From NCBI GenBank assembly GCA_017694295.1, contig JADINA010000029.1, positions 1-32,398 on the forward strand: DNA of 32,398 bases. The letters are read 5' to 3'. Made by a program: the position numbers and the translations under genes. The stretch is from Candidatus Alloenteromonas pullistercoris. Lineage in GTDB: Bacteria > Bacillota_I > Bacilli_A > RFN20 > CAG-826. Under the pieces are notes generated by a model. That model did not search any database and was not told the DNA's origin. It was given only the letters and a program-made list of their open reading frames with translations. Positions 1 to 8,960 of this stretch are shown here, piece after piece (within the stretch, counting starts at the first letter, position 1; each line of letters starts with the position of its first letter).

Positions 1-675
1 CCGCGGCTGGTGGAGGTGCCGTTATTGTAAAGCATCGGGACATAGCCGTCCCCGGATGTCCCGGTCGTCCCGATGTCAAGCTCATAGTAGACGGTGTCGC
101 CCCCGCATCCGGTTATATCCGGGAGGATGGGCTCGTAGGGGTAGCTAGATTGCGAGCCGGAGAAGCGGCTATGGTTGAGCCGAAGGTATTCCCCATATGA
201 GCTTTGGGTCGGACGCATCGACTTTGATTTAACCTGGTTATCGGGGATGTCGCCAAAAGCCTGCAAATAGGCGGCGACCTGCTCAAGCGTTATATAGGCC
301 CCGCCTTCATAGACGGCATCAACCATCCGGCCGTTGTGGTCATAGATTATATACGTTCCCCCATCGTCATAGGTTTGCACCGAAGCGTTTTTCGCGTAAA
401 GCCCGCCCTGGGGTGAGGCCGATGATCCGATCGCCTTCGATATAGGCGACGGATTCGTCGCTAGAGAAAAAAGAGAGCCCCGAGGCGCTTGATTCATAGG
501 GGATGGTGGCGGAGGACCCGCTTGCGATGGTAAAGCGGGAAGCGGAAAAGGAAAAGTTAAAAGAGGAGGAGCTTTCAAGCGAGGATTGCGAGCTTAAAGC
601 AGAGGAAGAGAGAAAACGGGTATCGCAGGAAGAAAGCAAAAACGGCAAAAGGAAAAGCGAAAGGCCTCGCCTCAT
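1..675 (-). pseudogene. Frameshifted, partial lipoprotein with Big2-like segment
   Basis: The gene starts at 675 (ATG overlapping the gpsA stop as ATGA, with a GGGGGAG site upstream). It encodes a type II signal peptide with lipobox LSSC near residue 17, a Ser-rich tether, and a short segment (SDESVAYIEG then GLTPG) resembling the core of bacterial Ig-like group 2 domains. The frame hits TGA near 367. The +1 frame continues without a stop from about position 405 to the window edge, reading LYAKNASVQTYDDGG, then YIIYDHNGRM and a Ser/Tyr-rich region. Removing one base from the GGG or CCCC runs at 402-413 joins the two frames. I do not recognise the C-terminal domain. It is the last gene of the MATE-gpsA transcript and is truncated by the window. 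Either a true pseudogene or an assembly indel; the downstream frame shows no sign of decay. Confidence 0.6.
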
Positions 676-1634
676 TCGCTCTCCCCCTTCAAATCGCGCA
701 GCATCAGCTTCTCTATCGCCTGCTCGAAGGTCAATTCGCCGCGGACGAGGGAGGAGATGACGTGGGCGATCGGGAGAAGGGAGGGGAAATCGGGCAGGGA
801 GCTTTCAAGCGAGGAAAGGGTATAGACGCCCTCGGCGACTCCGTTGGTCTTATATCCCGGCTCAAGGAAGTGGTAGCCGAACTGGAAGTTCCGCGATAAA
901 GGCGAGGTGCAGGTCATGAAGAGGTCGCCGACCCCGGAAAGGCCATAGACCGTCTCCTTCCTCCCACCCCGCAAAGCCACTAGGCGCGATATCTCATGCA
1001 GGGCCCTAGTCAAATAGGCGGCCCGCGCGTTGGCGCTCCCGAGCCGCCTTTCAATAAGCCCCGCCCCGATCGCGTAGACGTTTTTAAGCGCCCCGCAAAG
1101 CTCAAGGCCCTTGACGTCCTCGCTTAGGTATGGGCGGAAGAAAGAGGAGGAGAAAAGGCTTTGGAAGAAAGCGGCGTCGCCCTTGCTTTCGGAGGCGATG
1201 CTCACGCAGGTCGGCTTCCTTTGAACAACCTCAGCCGCAAAGCTTGGGCCGGACAATACCGAGATCGAAGTATCTTCAAGAAGAGGGGAAAGGACGTCGC
1301 TTAGTATTTTCTCCCCCACCATCCCCTTTCCTGTCAAAAGGAGCTTTTTGCCTTTGATTAGGCCCCCTCTTTCCTTTAGGTAGCCAAAGCTCACCTGGAC
1401 GGGGAGCGAGAGCACGGCGACATCGGAATAGCCTTCGGCCATCCCCTCATCGTCGGTCATCTTCATATTGCCGGGGAAATGGGCGTCTGGGAAATAGGGG
1501 TGAGTGCCGAGGTCGTTAAGCTGTTTTCCTTCGGCTAAGTCGCGCGAAAGCAGCAACACGTCATGGCCGTTTCCGGCAAGGGCGGATGCGAGAGCCAACC
1601 CCCATCTCCCGGCCCCGATGAACAAAACCTTCAT
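672..1634 (-). CDS. gpsA: NAD(P)-dependent glycerol-3-phosphate dehydrogenase
   Basis: Cytosolic enzyme that reduces dihydroxyacetone phosphate to sn-glycerol 3-phosphate, the backbone precursor of phospholipids. The 320-residue product is normal in size for GpsA. It has an N-terminal Rossmann motif (GAGRWGLALA, residues 7-16), the conserved LSGPSFAAEV segment, the LKNVYAIGAG segment carrying the catalytic lysine, and GVGDLFMTCTS near residue 245. A longer frame begins at 1766, but ATG at 1634 starts exactly at the Rossmann strand and has a GGAGGAGAAGGA site just upstream. The start overlaps the MATE stop by 4 bases and its stop overlaps the next lipoprotein start by 4 bases, so the three genes are translationally coupled. 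Confidence 0.95.
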   Translation of the reverse strand: MKVLFIGAGRWGLALASALAGNGHDVLLLSRDLAEGKQLNDLGTHPYFPDAHFPGNMKMTDDEGMAEGYSDVAVLSLPVQVSFGYLKERGGLIKGKKLLLTGKGMVGEKILSDVLSPLLEDTSISVLSGPSFAAEVVQRKPTCVSIASESKGDAAFFQSLFSSSFFRPYLSEDVKGLELCGALKNVYAIGAGLIERRLGSANARAAYLTRALHEISRLVALRGGRKETVYGLSGVGDLFMTCTSPLSRNFQFGYHFLEPGYKTNGVAEGVYTLSSLESSLPDFPSLLPIAHVISSLVRGELTFEQAIEKLMLRDLKGESE

Positions 1635-3010
1635 TCCTTCTCCTCCTCCGTTTTCCCGTCTTGCTTCTCCAAAACAGAGCTTTTCCTTTTTCGAAGAAGC
1701 AGGAAATAGAATAGCAGGAAAGCGAGGATCGACCCAAGGGCGTAGCTGATGGCCGAGTTCATCCAAATGCCGTCAAGCCCGATGGGCGAGAGGGCTAAGC
1801 AAAGAAGGAGGGGGAAGACGAGGGAGAGGGAAAAGGTGATGAGGATCGAGGGAAGCGGCTTGCCGGTCGCCTGGAAGAGGTTGGAGATCGCGTAGGGGAA
1901 GCTGCGGACGAGATAGAGGAAGGCGAAGATGAAGGCGGCGTGCCTAGCGAGGTCAAGCGTGGCGGAATCGGCGCTGCTAAGGAAGGGGTAAGTGAGCCCG
2001 CCGGGGAAGGAAAGAAGCAAGATAAAGACGACGAGGCAAAGCGAAAAAGAGGAAAGGAAAATGTAGTTTTGCAGCTTTTTGACCCGGTCATGGCGCCCGG
2101 CCCCGTGGTTATAGCCAAGGCAAGGCTGAAGCGAATCGGTCATCCCGTAAAGAAGGGGATAGACGAAGGCGTCGATGTACATAAGCGACCCATAGACGGA
2201 AACCGCTCCTTCCCCGCCATAGGCAAGGAGAAGGGAATTGAAGACGATGGCCGTCACCCTACCGGCGATGTTGGACAAAAAGGCGGGAAGCCCGCTTCGG
2301 AGGGTGAAGAAAAACTCCTCCTTGCTTATTTTGGGCTTGGCAAAGCGCAGCACCGTCTTCCTCGCGAAGAAGGGAATGAAGCTGATGATGACGAAGACGG
2401 AAAAGGAAAAGCTCGAAGCCAAGGAGGCGCCCCAAATGGGGAAATCGCCGACCCCGAGGAAAAGGAATTCGAGTAAGACGACGAGCAGGCTCGAGCCGAT
2501 GTTGACGATCATCGAGTATTTCACATAGCCGCAAATACGCAGGAAATTGTCACAGGAGAACAAAAAGCCGGCCAAAGGAAGGGAAAGGAAATAGGGAAGG
2601 CAGTATTGATAGGCGAGGGAGGATATCTCCGGCGTGGTGTCCATAAGCGAGAACACATACGGGCAAAGCAGGCTGAAGGACACGGATACCAAGACGTTGA
2701 AAACAAGGACGAGCAAGACGGCCGAGGTGAATATCCTGTTGGCCTCAAGGTTGCGCTTCTCCCCAAGCCTAATGGAGATGACGACGCTTGAGCCGACGCC
2801 GATAAGATCGGAGAAGGCGTAGGCGGCGATGATGAAGGGGAAGGCCAAATTGACCGCGGTGAAAGCCTCCCCGCCGAGGAATTCGTTGATGAAGATGCCG
2901 TCTATTAGCTGATAGATGGCCGACGCCAGCATCCCGATTGATCCGGGGATAGCGATGCGCATGAAGAGCCGGCCGATGTTTGGCGACTCGAAGAAAGCGT
3001 TTTTTTCCAT
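1631..3010 (-). CDS. MATE-family multidrug/metabolite exporter
   Basis: Polytopic membrane protein of 459 residues with about 12 hydrophobic segments in two homologous halves. The N-terminal half has RIAIPGSIGMLASAIYQLID followed by FINEFLGGEAFTAVNLAFP, typical of MATE/NorM-like exporters, which use Na+ or H+ gradients to expel cationic compounds. The second half repeats the pattern (GLPAFLSNIAGRVTA, QPCLGYNHGAG). The C-terminus is Lys/Glu-rich. I chose ATG 3010 because GGGAGG lies 11 bases upstream; an upstream TTG at 3031 is less likely. First gene of the MATE-gpsA-lipoprotein transcript; a promoter lies at 3033-3060. Substrate cannot be predicted. Confidence 0.88.
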   Translation of the reverse strand: MEKNAFFESPNIGRLFMRIAIPGSIGMLASAIYQLIDGIFINEFLGGEAFTAVNLAFPFIIAAYAFSDLIGVGSSVVISIRLGEKRNLEANRIFTSAVLLVLVFNVLVSVSFSLLCPYVFSLMDTTPEISSLAYQYCLPYFLSLPLAGFLFSCDNFLRICGYVKYSMIVNIGSSLLVVLLEFLFLGVGDFPIWGASLASSFSFSVFVIISFIPFFARKTVLRFAKPKISKEEFFFTLRSGLPAFLSNIAGRVTAIVFNSLLLAYGGEGAVSVYGSLMYIDAFVYPLLYGMTDSLQPCLGYNHGAGRHDRVKKLQNYIFLSSFSLCLVVFILLLSFPGGLTYPFLSSADSATLDLARHAAFIFAFLYLVRSFPYAISNLFQATGKPLPSILITFSLSLVFPLLLCLALSPIGLDGIWMNSAISYALGSILAFLLFYFLLLRKRKSSVLEKQDGKTEEEKE

Positions 3011-3032
3011 TGTTGTGCCGACCTCCCGCAAG

Positions 3033-3060
3033 ATTTTACCGATTTTATAAATAAAGGCAA
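3033..3060 (-). promoter_or_regulatory. Sigma-A-like promoter for the MATE-gpsA operon
   Basis: On the minus strand there is a TTGCCT -35 (3055-3060), a 16-base spacer and a TAAAAT -10 (3033-3038). The -10 lies about 22 bases before the MATE start, leaving room for the GGGAGG ribosome binding site. Called from sequence only. Confidence 0.5.
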
Positions 3061-3069
3061 ATCACGATG

Positions 3070-3098
3070 TTCCCATTTTCCCCCGCCCCTTGTATCCT
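3070..3098 (+). promoter_or_regulatory. Putative leaderless promoter of the DUF368 gene
   Basis: TTCCCA (3070-3075), a 17-base spacer and TATCCT (3093-3098) are followed after only 9 bases by the ATG at 3108. There is no Shine-Dalgarno sequence. The spacing implies transcription starting at or beside the start codon. Confidence 0.45.
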
Positions 3099-3107
3099 AT
3101 TTCCATT

Positions 3108-4079
3108 ATGGAAGAAAACGAAAACAACGAATTGGAGGAGGCCAAGCAAGAGGCTTCCCCCGACCTTAAGTACCGCTCCAAAAAGGAAATCGCCCTCTCC
3201 GGGGCGCTAGGCTTCTTCATCGGCCTCGCCATCATCGTCCCCGGCATAAGCGGCTCGGCGGTCGCCATCATCTTCCGCCTTTACGAGAAACTGCTTTACG
3301 CCCTTGGGAATATATTGAAAAGGTTTAAGTATTGCGTCCTTTTCCTCCTCCCGATACTGCTAGGGGCCATCCTGGGGCTCGTTCTCGGCTTCATCGGGGT
3401 GCAGCAGCTATTGAACCTCATCCCCCTTTCGATCGTCTTTTGCTTCGCCGGGCTCATGGCCGGGGCCTATCCGGCCATCACCGACCAGCTTAAGGGGGAA
3501 AAGCCCTCGATTGGGCGGATTGCCCTATTCGCCATCGGCTTATTGGTCCCAATCGCCCTATCGCTTTCCGGCGTTTTCCTCGGTAGCGGGTTCCCGCCGC
3601 TAGAGGGCCTTGCCTGGTATTGGTACCCGGTGTTTGTTTTGCTTGGCTTCATCGTCGCCATCACCCAGCTCGTGCCGGGCTTAAGCGCCACCGCCATCCT
3701 CATGATGGTCGGCTGCTTCTCTTCGCTCGTCGATTCGGTCAGTTTAAGCTATTGTAAGGAGAACCCCTATGTCCTCCTCGTCTACGCCTGCTTGGCCATC
3801 GGCTTGCTCATCGGCTTAGTCGCCGTCTCCAAGGGGATGTCGAAATTGCTTTCTCGCTTCCATGGCCCCTGCTTTTATTGCATCGCCGGGCTTTCCCTTG
3901 GCTCCATCGCCTCGATGTTCTATAACCCCGACATGGTCGACATATACTCATCCTTCGTTTTCGACGCCAAGGGGATAACCGACCTTAGCCTCGGCATCGC
4001 CTTGTTCATCGCCGCCGCGATTGGGGCCTATATGCTCGTGAGGGTCGAAAGGAAGAAAGGCCAAGATGGGCGAAACTGA
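3108..4079 (+). CDS. DUF368 family membrane protein (undecaprenyl-phosphate transporter type)
   Basis: A 323-residue polytopic membrane protein. It has an acidic N-terminal cytosolic stretch and two copies of the DUF368 hallmark: IIVPGISGSAVAIIF near residue 45 and ITQLVPGLSATAILMMVG near residue 190, consistent with an inverted repeat. DUF368 members (PopT) are known to recycle undecaprenyl phosphate across the membrane for peptidoglycan and teichoic-acid synthesis. By inference this organism makes a wall polymer. ATG 3108 is preferred over TTG 3090; no ribosome binding site is visible and a -10 box sits 9 bases upstream. The 3' end overlaps the XRE gene by 14 bases. Confidence 0.88.
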   Translation: MEENENNELEEAKQEASPDLKYRSKKEIALSGALGFFIGLAIIVPGISGSAVAIIFRLYEKLLYALGNILKRFKYCVLFLLPILLGAILGLVLGFIGVQQLLNLIPLSIVFCFAGLMAGAYPAITDQLKGEKPSIGRIALFAIGLLVPIALSLSGVFLGSGFPPLEGLAWYWYPVFVLLGFIVAITQLVPGLSATAILMMVGCFSSLVDSVSLSYCKENPYVLLVYACLAIGLLIGLVAVSKGMSKLLSRFHGPCFYCIAGLSLGSIASMFYNPDMVDIYSSFVFDAKGITDLSLGIALFIAAAIGAYMLVRVERKKGQDGRN

Positions 4080-4383
4080 AAGCGGCGTCCTCTTTCGCCT
4101 CCGCCGCCTCATCGAAGGGAAGGGATTAAGCCAAAGGGCGTTATCGGAAAAAACCGGCATCCCCCAGTACCGGATATCGCGTTTGCTTTCCGGCTCCCCG
4201 TTCCCGAGCCTCGACGAGCTTTTCCTTTTCGCTAGTTGCCTCGGCGTCTCGCTTTATTACCTGCTTGGGGTTGAGCCGGCTAGCAAAGCCGAGCTTAGCG
4301 ATAAGGAGAAAAAGCTGCTTGACTCCTATGCCAAGGCAAGCCTTTCGGTCAAATCGGTAGTCGACAAGATATTGGATATCTAA
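4066..4383 (+). CDS. Small XRE-family helix-turn-helix regulator
   Basis: A 105-residue protein with a Cro/C1-type helix-turn-helix at residues 10-65 (LRRLIEGKGLSQRALSEKTG, then IPQYRISRLLSG). A short helical C-terminus (LSDKEKKLLDSYAKASLSVK) follows, as in many one-domain XRE regulators. It starts inside the DUF368 gene (14-base overlap) with AGAAAGG upstream, so it is co-transcribed and probably coupled. By inference it may regulate its own transcript or wall-stress genes; nothing in the sequence identifies the ligand. A strong terminator follows at 4396-4434. Confidence 0.85.
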   Translation: MGETESGVLFRLRRLIEGKGLSQRALSEKTGIPQYRISRLLSGSPFPSLDELFLFASCLGVSLYYLLGVEPASKAELSDKEKKLLDSYAKASLSVKSVVDKILDI

Positions 4384-4395
4384 TCCCATCATGGC

Positions 4396-4434
4396 AAAAA
4401 GAAATGCCGGCCGGCGAACCCGGTCGGCATTTTC
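4396..4434. terminator. Bidirectional intrinsic terminator
   Basis: A 13-bp stem (4402-4414 with 4420-4432, one G-U pair) and a 5-base loop, flanked by A-rich and T-rich tracts. It lies between the converging XRE gene and the minus-strand lipoprotein and can serve both. Confidence 0.85.
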
Positions 4435-4444
4435 ATTAATGCGA

Positions 4445-6453
4445 TTAATAGGTGAAGGTGGCGAGGATCATCCCGTTGAAGTCCCACTCGATCTCGACTG
4501 TGTAGACGTCGGCGGTCAAGACGGTGTTGCCATCGGAATTGGTCGAGGAGGCGTATTCGGTGCGGGTTCCATCGATTATCGCCCCTTCGGTGAGCAGCTG
4601 ATCGATGAAGAGGTCGACACAATCCTGGGTGGCTTTGATGTAGAGGAGGTTGCTCACGTTCACCGCGCCGAACTCCTCGTAAAGCTCAACGGCCTCATAG
4701 GGGAAGGTGGGCTCAGAGGGGCAGGCAAGCCCCATGCCGGAGGAATAAATGGTGGTCTTTTCCCAATCGGCTTTCAGCTTGTCCCAGCCTTCAAGGACGA
4801 CCGGGGCATCCGGGGTGACGGTAAGTGCAAGCTTCGCCTCGGTCTGCCCGTAGTCATCGGGGCCAAGGACGTAGGAGGAGGTTAGGGTGATGGTGGTCTG
4901 CCCGACTTCTAGCGGGGTGACGGTCAGGACCAATCCGTCTTCGCCTTCTGCAAGCGAGGCGGTGGCGATGCCTTCCTCCGAATAGGAGATGGCGATGCCG
5001 GAGACGTCGAATGGCGGCTCGCAGTAATAGGAGACGGAGACGTCGATGGTGTCGGGGCCAGAGGGAAGGGGCAGCGAGACGTTGGTGATCTCGTTCTCGT
5101 AATCGGATTCGAGCATGACTCCGTTGCCGGTTTCATAGGCGAAGGGGTATTTGGAGCTGAAATAGGGGACGACCGGGGCCCTTTCCTGGACCTCGACCTC
5201 GACTTCGACTAGCCGCGGCTCCACGACATCGCCGAAATAAAGGGTGAAGGTGCCGGCTTTGTTAAGGGTGTCGGCGGTTGCGCTCCAATCGTATTCCTTG
5301 ATCAGGGCCTCGGGATCGTTGGCCCCGGTGAGGGTGATGTTGGAGGAGTTGCCGGCGGTCGAGGGGAGATAGGTTGACTCCTCCCAATCGATGGAGGGCT
5401 TATCGCCGATCTGGAAGATGGGCTTGCCGTCTTTGGTCCCCGATTGGCCAGAGAGGATCGCGGGATTGACTTCCTCGATGTAATAGGCGTTTATGTCGCC
5501 GATGATTGAGGTGGCTTCGGTGGTGTCGATCGGGGCGGTGTAGTCGATTTCATCGACGGTGACGGTCGTCGCCCGTCCGGTTCGGCGTCCGTAGCCGGGG
5601 CCCCGGCGTCGGCGTCCCAATCGGCGTTAGCGTAAAGCGAGATTGTCCCAACGACCTTAACAAGGGTCAATTCTTCGTCGAAGGAAAGGACGCCTTCGTA
5701 GGTATAGGGGCTATCCCAGGTGTATTGGGGGTTCATGTAGGCGGAGACGGCGACCTCGTAAAGCTCCGCTTCGGCGTTGATGGACGCCTCATAGGAAATC
5801 GAGGTGGCTTTGCGCGAATCGCCAAACCACGGCGTACCGACGCCGTCATATTCAGTTAAAGCACCCGCTAAGCCGGCACTTTCCTTAAGCGAATCGACAT
5901 AACCCTGCGCACCCTCACCCGTGACGTATCCCGGCACGTAGTCGGCGCCGAGCTCATCGTCGATCAATTCGCGGGTGGCGGTGAAGCTATAGCCGGCGTT
6001 GATGTTGTAATAGACTTCGCCCAAGACCCCGCGGTAGGAGGTGACGTTGCCCTCCCCGTCTTTGGTGAGGATTTCGTTGTTGGCGATTAGGGAAACCTCG
6101 GTTTCGTCAACCGGATCGCCCCATGAGTCGGTCCCGGTTTTGCTTACCTTGGCGCCTGAGGTCTTCGCCTCAACCGCGCCTTGGAGGAGCGATAGCACCT
6201 CCTCGGGGTCCTCTAGCTGAGCCAAGACGGCTTCATCGCCCCAGGCCTCTTCGCTTGATTCCTCAGAGCTCGATTCGGTTGAATCGGTGGTTTCCGAGCT
6301 TGATTCGCTCGAGCTCGATTCTTCGCTTGAGGTAAGCGAGGAATCGGGGGTTGATTCCCCATCCGTTTCCGATGAATCGGATGAGTCGGTCGGGCCGCAG
6401 CCGGCTAAAGCCAAGACCGCCGCCAGGCCGAGAAAGAGATTTTTCTTTTCCAT
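4445..6453 (-). pseudogene. Large tethered lipoprotein split by one frameshift
   Basis: Starts at ATG 6453 behind AAAAGGAAAG. The signal peptide has lipobox ALAGC (Cys near residue 19), followed by a long Ser/Glu/Thr tether (residues 20-70) and a beta-rich extracellular region. The first frame runs about 290 residues into a TDAEPDG segment and then becomes arginine/proline-rich nonsense ending at 5491. From 5572-5574 the other frame resumes as ATTVTVDEIDY and continues to the stop at 4445. Restoring one base to the GGG run (minus strand) fuses the halves into about 668 residues. The C-terminal part resembles that of the divergent lipoprotein at 6657-8954. Predicted to be anchored on the outer face of the membrane; function unknown. 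Could be an intact gene with an assembly error, because codon use on both sides is coding-like. Confidence 0.7.
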
Positions 6454-6528
6454 GTTCTTTCCTTTTCCTGGAGATGACTCCGGGGCCTATTTTCACTAAG
6501 GGACGAAAAGTGTAAACAACCAATTTGA

Positions 6529-6542
6529 TGTAAGCGCTTACA
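6529..6542. promoter_or_regulatory. cre-like (CcpA/LacI-type) operator
   Basis: TGTAAGCGCTTACA is a perfect 14-base palindrome matching the catabolite-responsive element consensus bound by CcpA in Bacillota. It is central in the 203-base region between the two divergent lipoprotein genes. It could control either gene; no clear core promoter was resolved on either strand. The rest of the gap is AT-rich with no other recognised feature. Confidence 0.6.
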
Positions 6543-6656
6543 AGAATTTGGACGCAAGTCAATCAAAACGGCCTCTAGCCACTAGGCTCCTAGAAACAGT
6601 TTCGATTTTCCTTTTTTAGTCTTATTATTCCCTTCGGCTAGCCAAAAGGAGGCCGA

Positions 6657-8954
6657 ATGAACATGAAAACGAACAAACCGATCTGGCTATTGGGAATCGC
6701 CGCCTGCGCCTTGCTTTCTTGCGCTCCAGGCGCCTCAACTTCCACCGATTCCAACACCCAGGGGGGATCAAGCGAGGGATCCTCAAGCGGATCGCAGGAA
6801 GCGACTTTGTCCGCCCAAGACGTCCTTAACGCCCTTAATCCGGAGGATGGCCTTGCCTTCTCCCTTTCCCTAACGGTCGTCAACCCATATGACCAAAGCA
6901 ACAACATCTATTCCGAGATAAAAGGGTATGAAGGCGAGGGGGAAACCTACCTTGAGGAAAACGGAGCGCTTACCCACCATTACCACGAAAACGGGGAAGG
7001 CAATGCCGTCGTCCCGACCCTAACCAAGGATAACGAGGTCATCGAGGTCGAGGTCATGACCATCGATCAGGACACCCTCGAATACGTCAACGTCCCCTAC
7101 GCCGATTTAGTCGACAACCCCTTCAAGGAGCTTGAGCTCTCCGACATCGATGAAAGCGAAACCGGCTTTGCCATCGAGCTAAGCGATGAGGACGGGCTCC
7201 GCTATGGCTATTTCCTCACCGGCTACGAGGACATCGAGGTCGACAAGCTGACCATCGAGGTCGAAAACGGGAAGATCGGGCAAATAAAAGGCGAATGCGC
7301 CGACATCGGCACCGCCCTCGAGCAAAACCTCCTCTTCCCCGAATTCACGATGTCGCTCATTGCCAAGGAAGAGGCCGTCAATGAGCCAACCCCCTATCCC
7401 GAGAGGGAAGAGCAGCAAGCCATCGCCGAAGCTTTTGAGAAGCTTAAGCAAGGCAATTACACCGCCAACCTCATCGACGTCGACTCAACCGGCTATTACG
7501 CCGACGTCCATGGCACCCTCGAGGTGAGCGAAGGGCTGGTCTACGCCACCTATTCCCAAGGGATCGAGGACAACGAGGACAACGGCTACATCGTCACCAA
7601 AGAGGGCTACATCGCCCCCTATTTGGAACAAGGCGGGGGGATAGTCGGGACCGCCAGGGAGCAAGAAGGGACCCTTCAGGACATATTGGTCGCCGATTAC
7701 TCGATCGACCCGGCGCTTTTCATCCCGCAGGATGAGAACACCTTCGTCTTGGCAAACGAGGTGACCGACTACGCCTATTTGGCCAACCCGGCTTATTACA
7801 TCGACCTAAGCTACGACATAGTCACCCCGGGCACCTTCACCTTCGAAATCGGGCCGGATGGGTATTCGATTTCCTACGATTACTATTACGCCGACGTCAT
7901 GGGCAACTATTTCGACGGCTCGGTCTCGATCAAGATAACCGAAATCGGGACCACCGAGCCAGCCTACACCATCGATGACTTCACCCCCTACGTGGCCCCG
8001 GGAAGCTTTGAGGAGCTTGGGGTCGCCGAGGCCCTGTCGCCTTGGCTTAACGGCGACGTCTCCGCCCTCCCCTATCCAAGCGAGGAAATGGGCGTTGGGC
8101 TCGTCGAGACGCAGGAAACCAGCGAATACTTCGGCATCTACGCCACCCCGCTTGGGGAGACCGAGGAGGACCTAACCGCCCTCATCGAGGCCTATAAAGC
8201 GGCCTTGGAGGCGGCGGGCTGGGTTTACGCCGGGCTCGATTTCTGGGGCATCCCCTACTACACCCTCGCCATCGGCGATGCCATGGCCTCGGTGTCGATC
8301 GGCTCCAATTACGGGGCGCTAAGCATCTCGGTCAACCCCCCATCGATGAACAACAAGCTCACCAAGCTATTCACCGACGTCCTTATCCCCAACCCCAACT
8401 CGACCATCGAGATGGTGATAACCGAATCAACCTATAGCGGCTTCAACACCACCGAGCCGACCCTTGAGTCCTCCTCAACCATCGAATACTCGATCCGCTA
8501 TGGCGAGGAAAACGCCTTCGTCAAAGCCAAAGACGGGGACATCGACGAGGAGATATATTACATCTACGACGAGGCCGAGGACCTGCTCAACATGTATAAG
8601 CTCGTCGACGGGGAATACGTTTACGACGACTCCCTCCCGGGCGACATGAAAAAGACCATCTTCACCTGGAGCGACATGACCGGCCATACCGGCAACATCG
8701 AGGAAGGGGAAGGGGGCGAGTACATAATAAGCGGCGACACCCTCTCGCGGATGATATTCGTCCTTCGCCGCGGGGAGGAGAACATCGACGCCTCCGACTT
8801 CGATTCCGCCATCGCCACCTATGACGAAGGCAAAGGCGAGGTCATCATAACCGCCACCAAGGAAAGCGCGCTATCAGGCGGGCTCACCAAGCTATTGACC
8901 CTAAGCATCACCATCTCCGACATCGGGACCACCGAGGTCAGCTTGCCGGAATAA
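6657..8954 (+). CDS. Large secreted lipoprotein of unknown function
   Basis: A 765-residue protein. It has a signal peptide with lipobox LLSC (Cys near residue 22), a Ser/Thr/Gly tether (residues 27-47), and then a long acidic region rich in Tyr, Glu, Asp and Ile typical of beta-sandwich surface proteins. A segment at about residues 470-560 (IYATPLGETEEDLTALIEAY, then a GWVYAG motif) resembles the C-terminal part of the neighbouring lipoprotein at 4445-6453, suggesting paralogy. AAAGGAGG precedes two in-frame ATGs (6657 and 6663); either could be used. No catalytic motif was recognised. By inference it is a surface ligand-binding or substrate-capture protein, possibly under catabolite control through the 6529-6542 palindrome. 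Confidence 0.85.
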   Translation: MNMKTNKPIWLLGIAACALLSCAPGASTSTDSNTQGGSSEGSSSGSQEATLSAQDVLNALNPEDGLAFSLSLTVVNPYDQSNNIYSEIKGYEGEGETYLEENGALTHHYHENGEGNAVVPTLTKDNEVIEVEVMTIDQDTLEYVNVPYADLVDNPFKELELSDIDESETGFAIELSDEDGLRYGYFLTGYEDIEVDKLTIEVENGKIGQIKGECADIGTALEQNLLFPEFTMSLIAKEEAVNEPTPYPEREEQQAIAEAFEKLKQGNYTANLIDVDSTGYYADVHGTLEVSEGLVYATYSQGIEDNEDNGYIVTKEGYIAPYLEQGGGIVGTAREQEGTLQDILVADYSIDPALFIPQDENTFVLANEVTDYAYLANPAYYIDLSYDIVTPGTFTFEIGPDGYSISYDYYYADVMGNYFDGSVSIKITEIGTTEPAYTIDDFTPYVAPGSFEELGVAEALSPWLNGDVSALPYPSEEMGVGLVETQETSEYFGIYATPLGETEEDLTALIEAYKAALEAAGWVYAGLDFWGIPYYTLAIGDAMASVSIGSNYGALSISVNPPSMNNKLTKLFTDVLIPNPNSTIEMVITESTYSGFNTTEPTLESSSTIEYSIRYGEENAFVKAKDGDIDEEIYYIYDEAEDLLNMYKLVDGEYVYDDSLPGDMKKTIFTWSDMTGHTGNIEEGEGGEYIISGDTLSRMIFVLRRGEENIDASDFDSAIATYDEGKGEVIITATKESALSGGLTKLLTLSITISDIGTTEVSLPE

Positions 8955-8960
8955 AAGTTA

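Noticed and set aside
503-760. Plus-strand open frame of 85 codons
   Set aside because: Highly charged Lys/Glu/Arg composition and lies antisense to the lipoprotein and gpsA; a shadow of minus-strand coding.
1940-2476. Plus-strand frame of 178 codons inside the MATE gene
   Set aside because: Low-complexity Gly/Lys/Glu composition from the complement of membrane codons; no ribosome binding site or homology signal.
4391-4885. Plus-strand frame of 164 codons at the lipoprotein 3' end
   Set aside because: Runs through the bidirectional terminator and is antisense to the lipoprotein; composition is a mirror of its codons.
5560-5590. Programmed ribosomal frameshift in the lipoprotein
   Set aside because: No slippery heptamer, no downstream stem-loop and no SD-like stimulator; a base indel explains it more simply.
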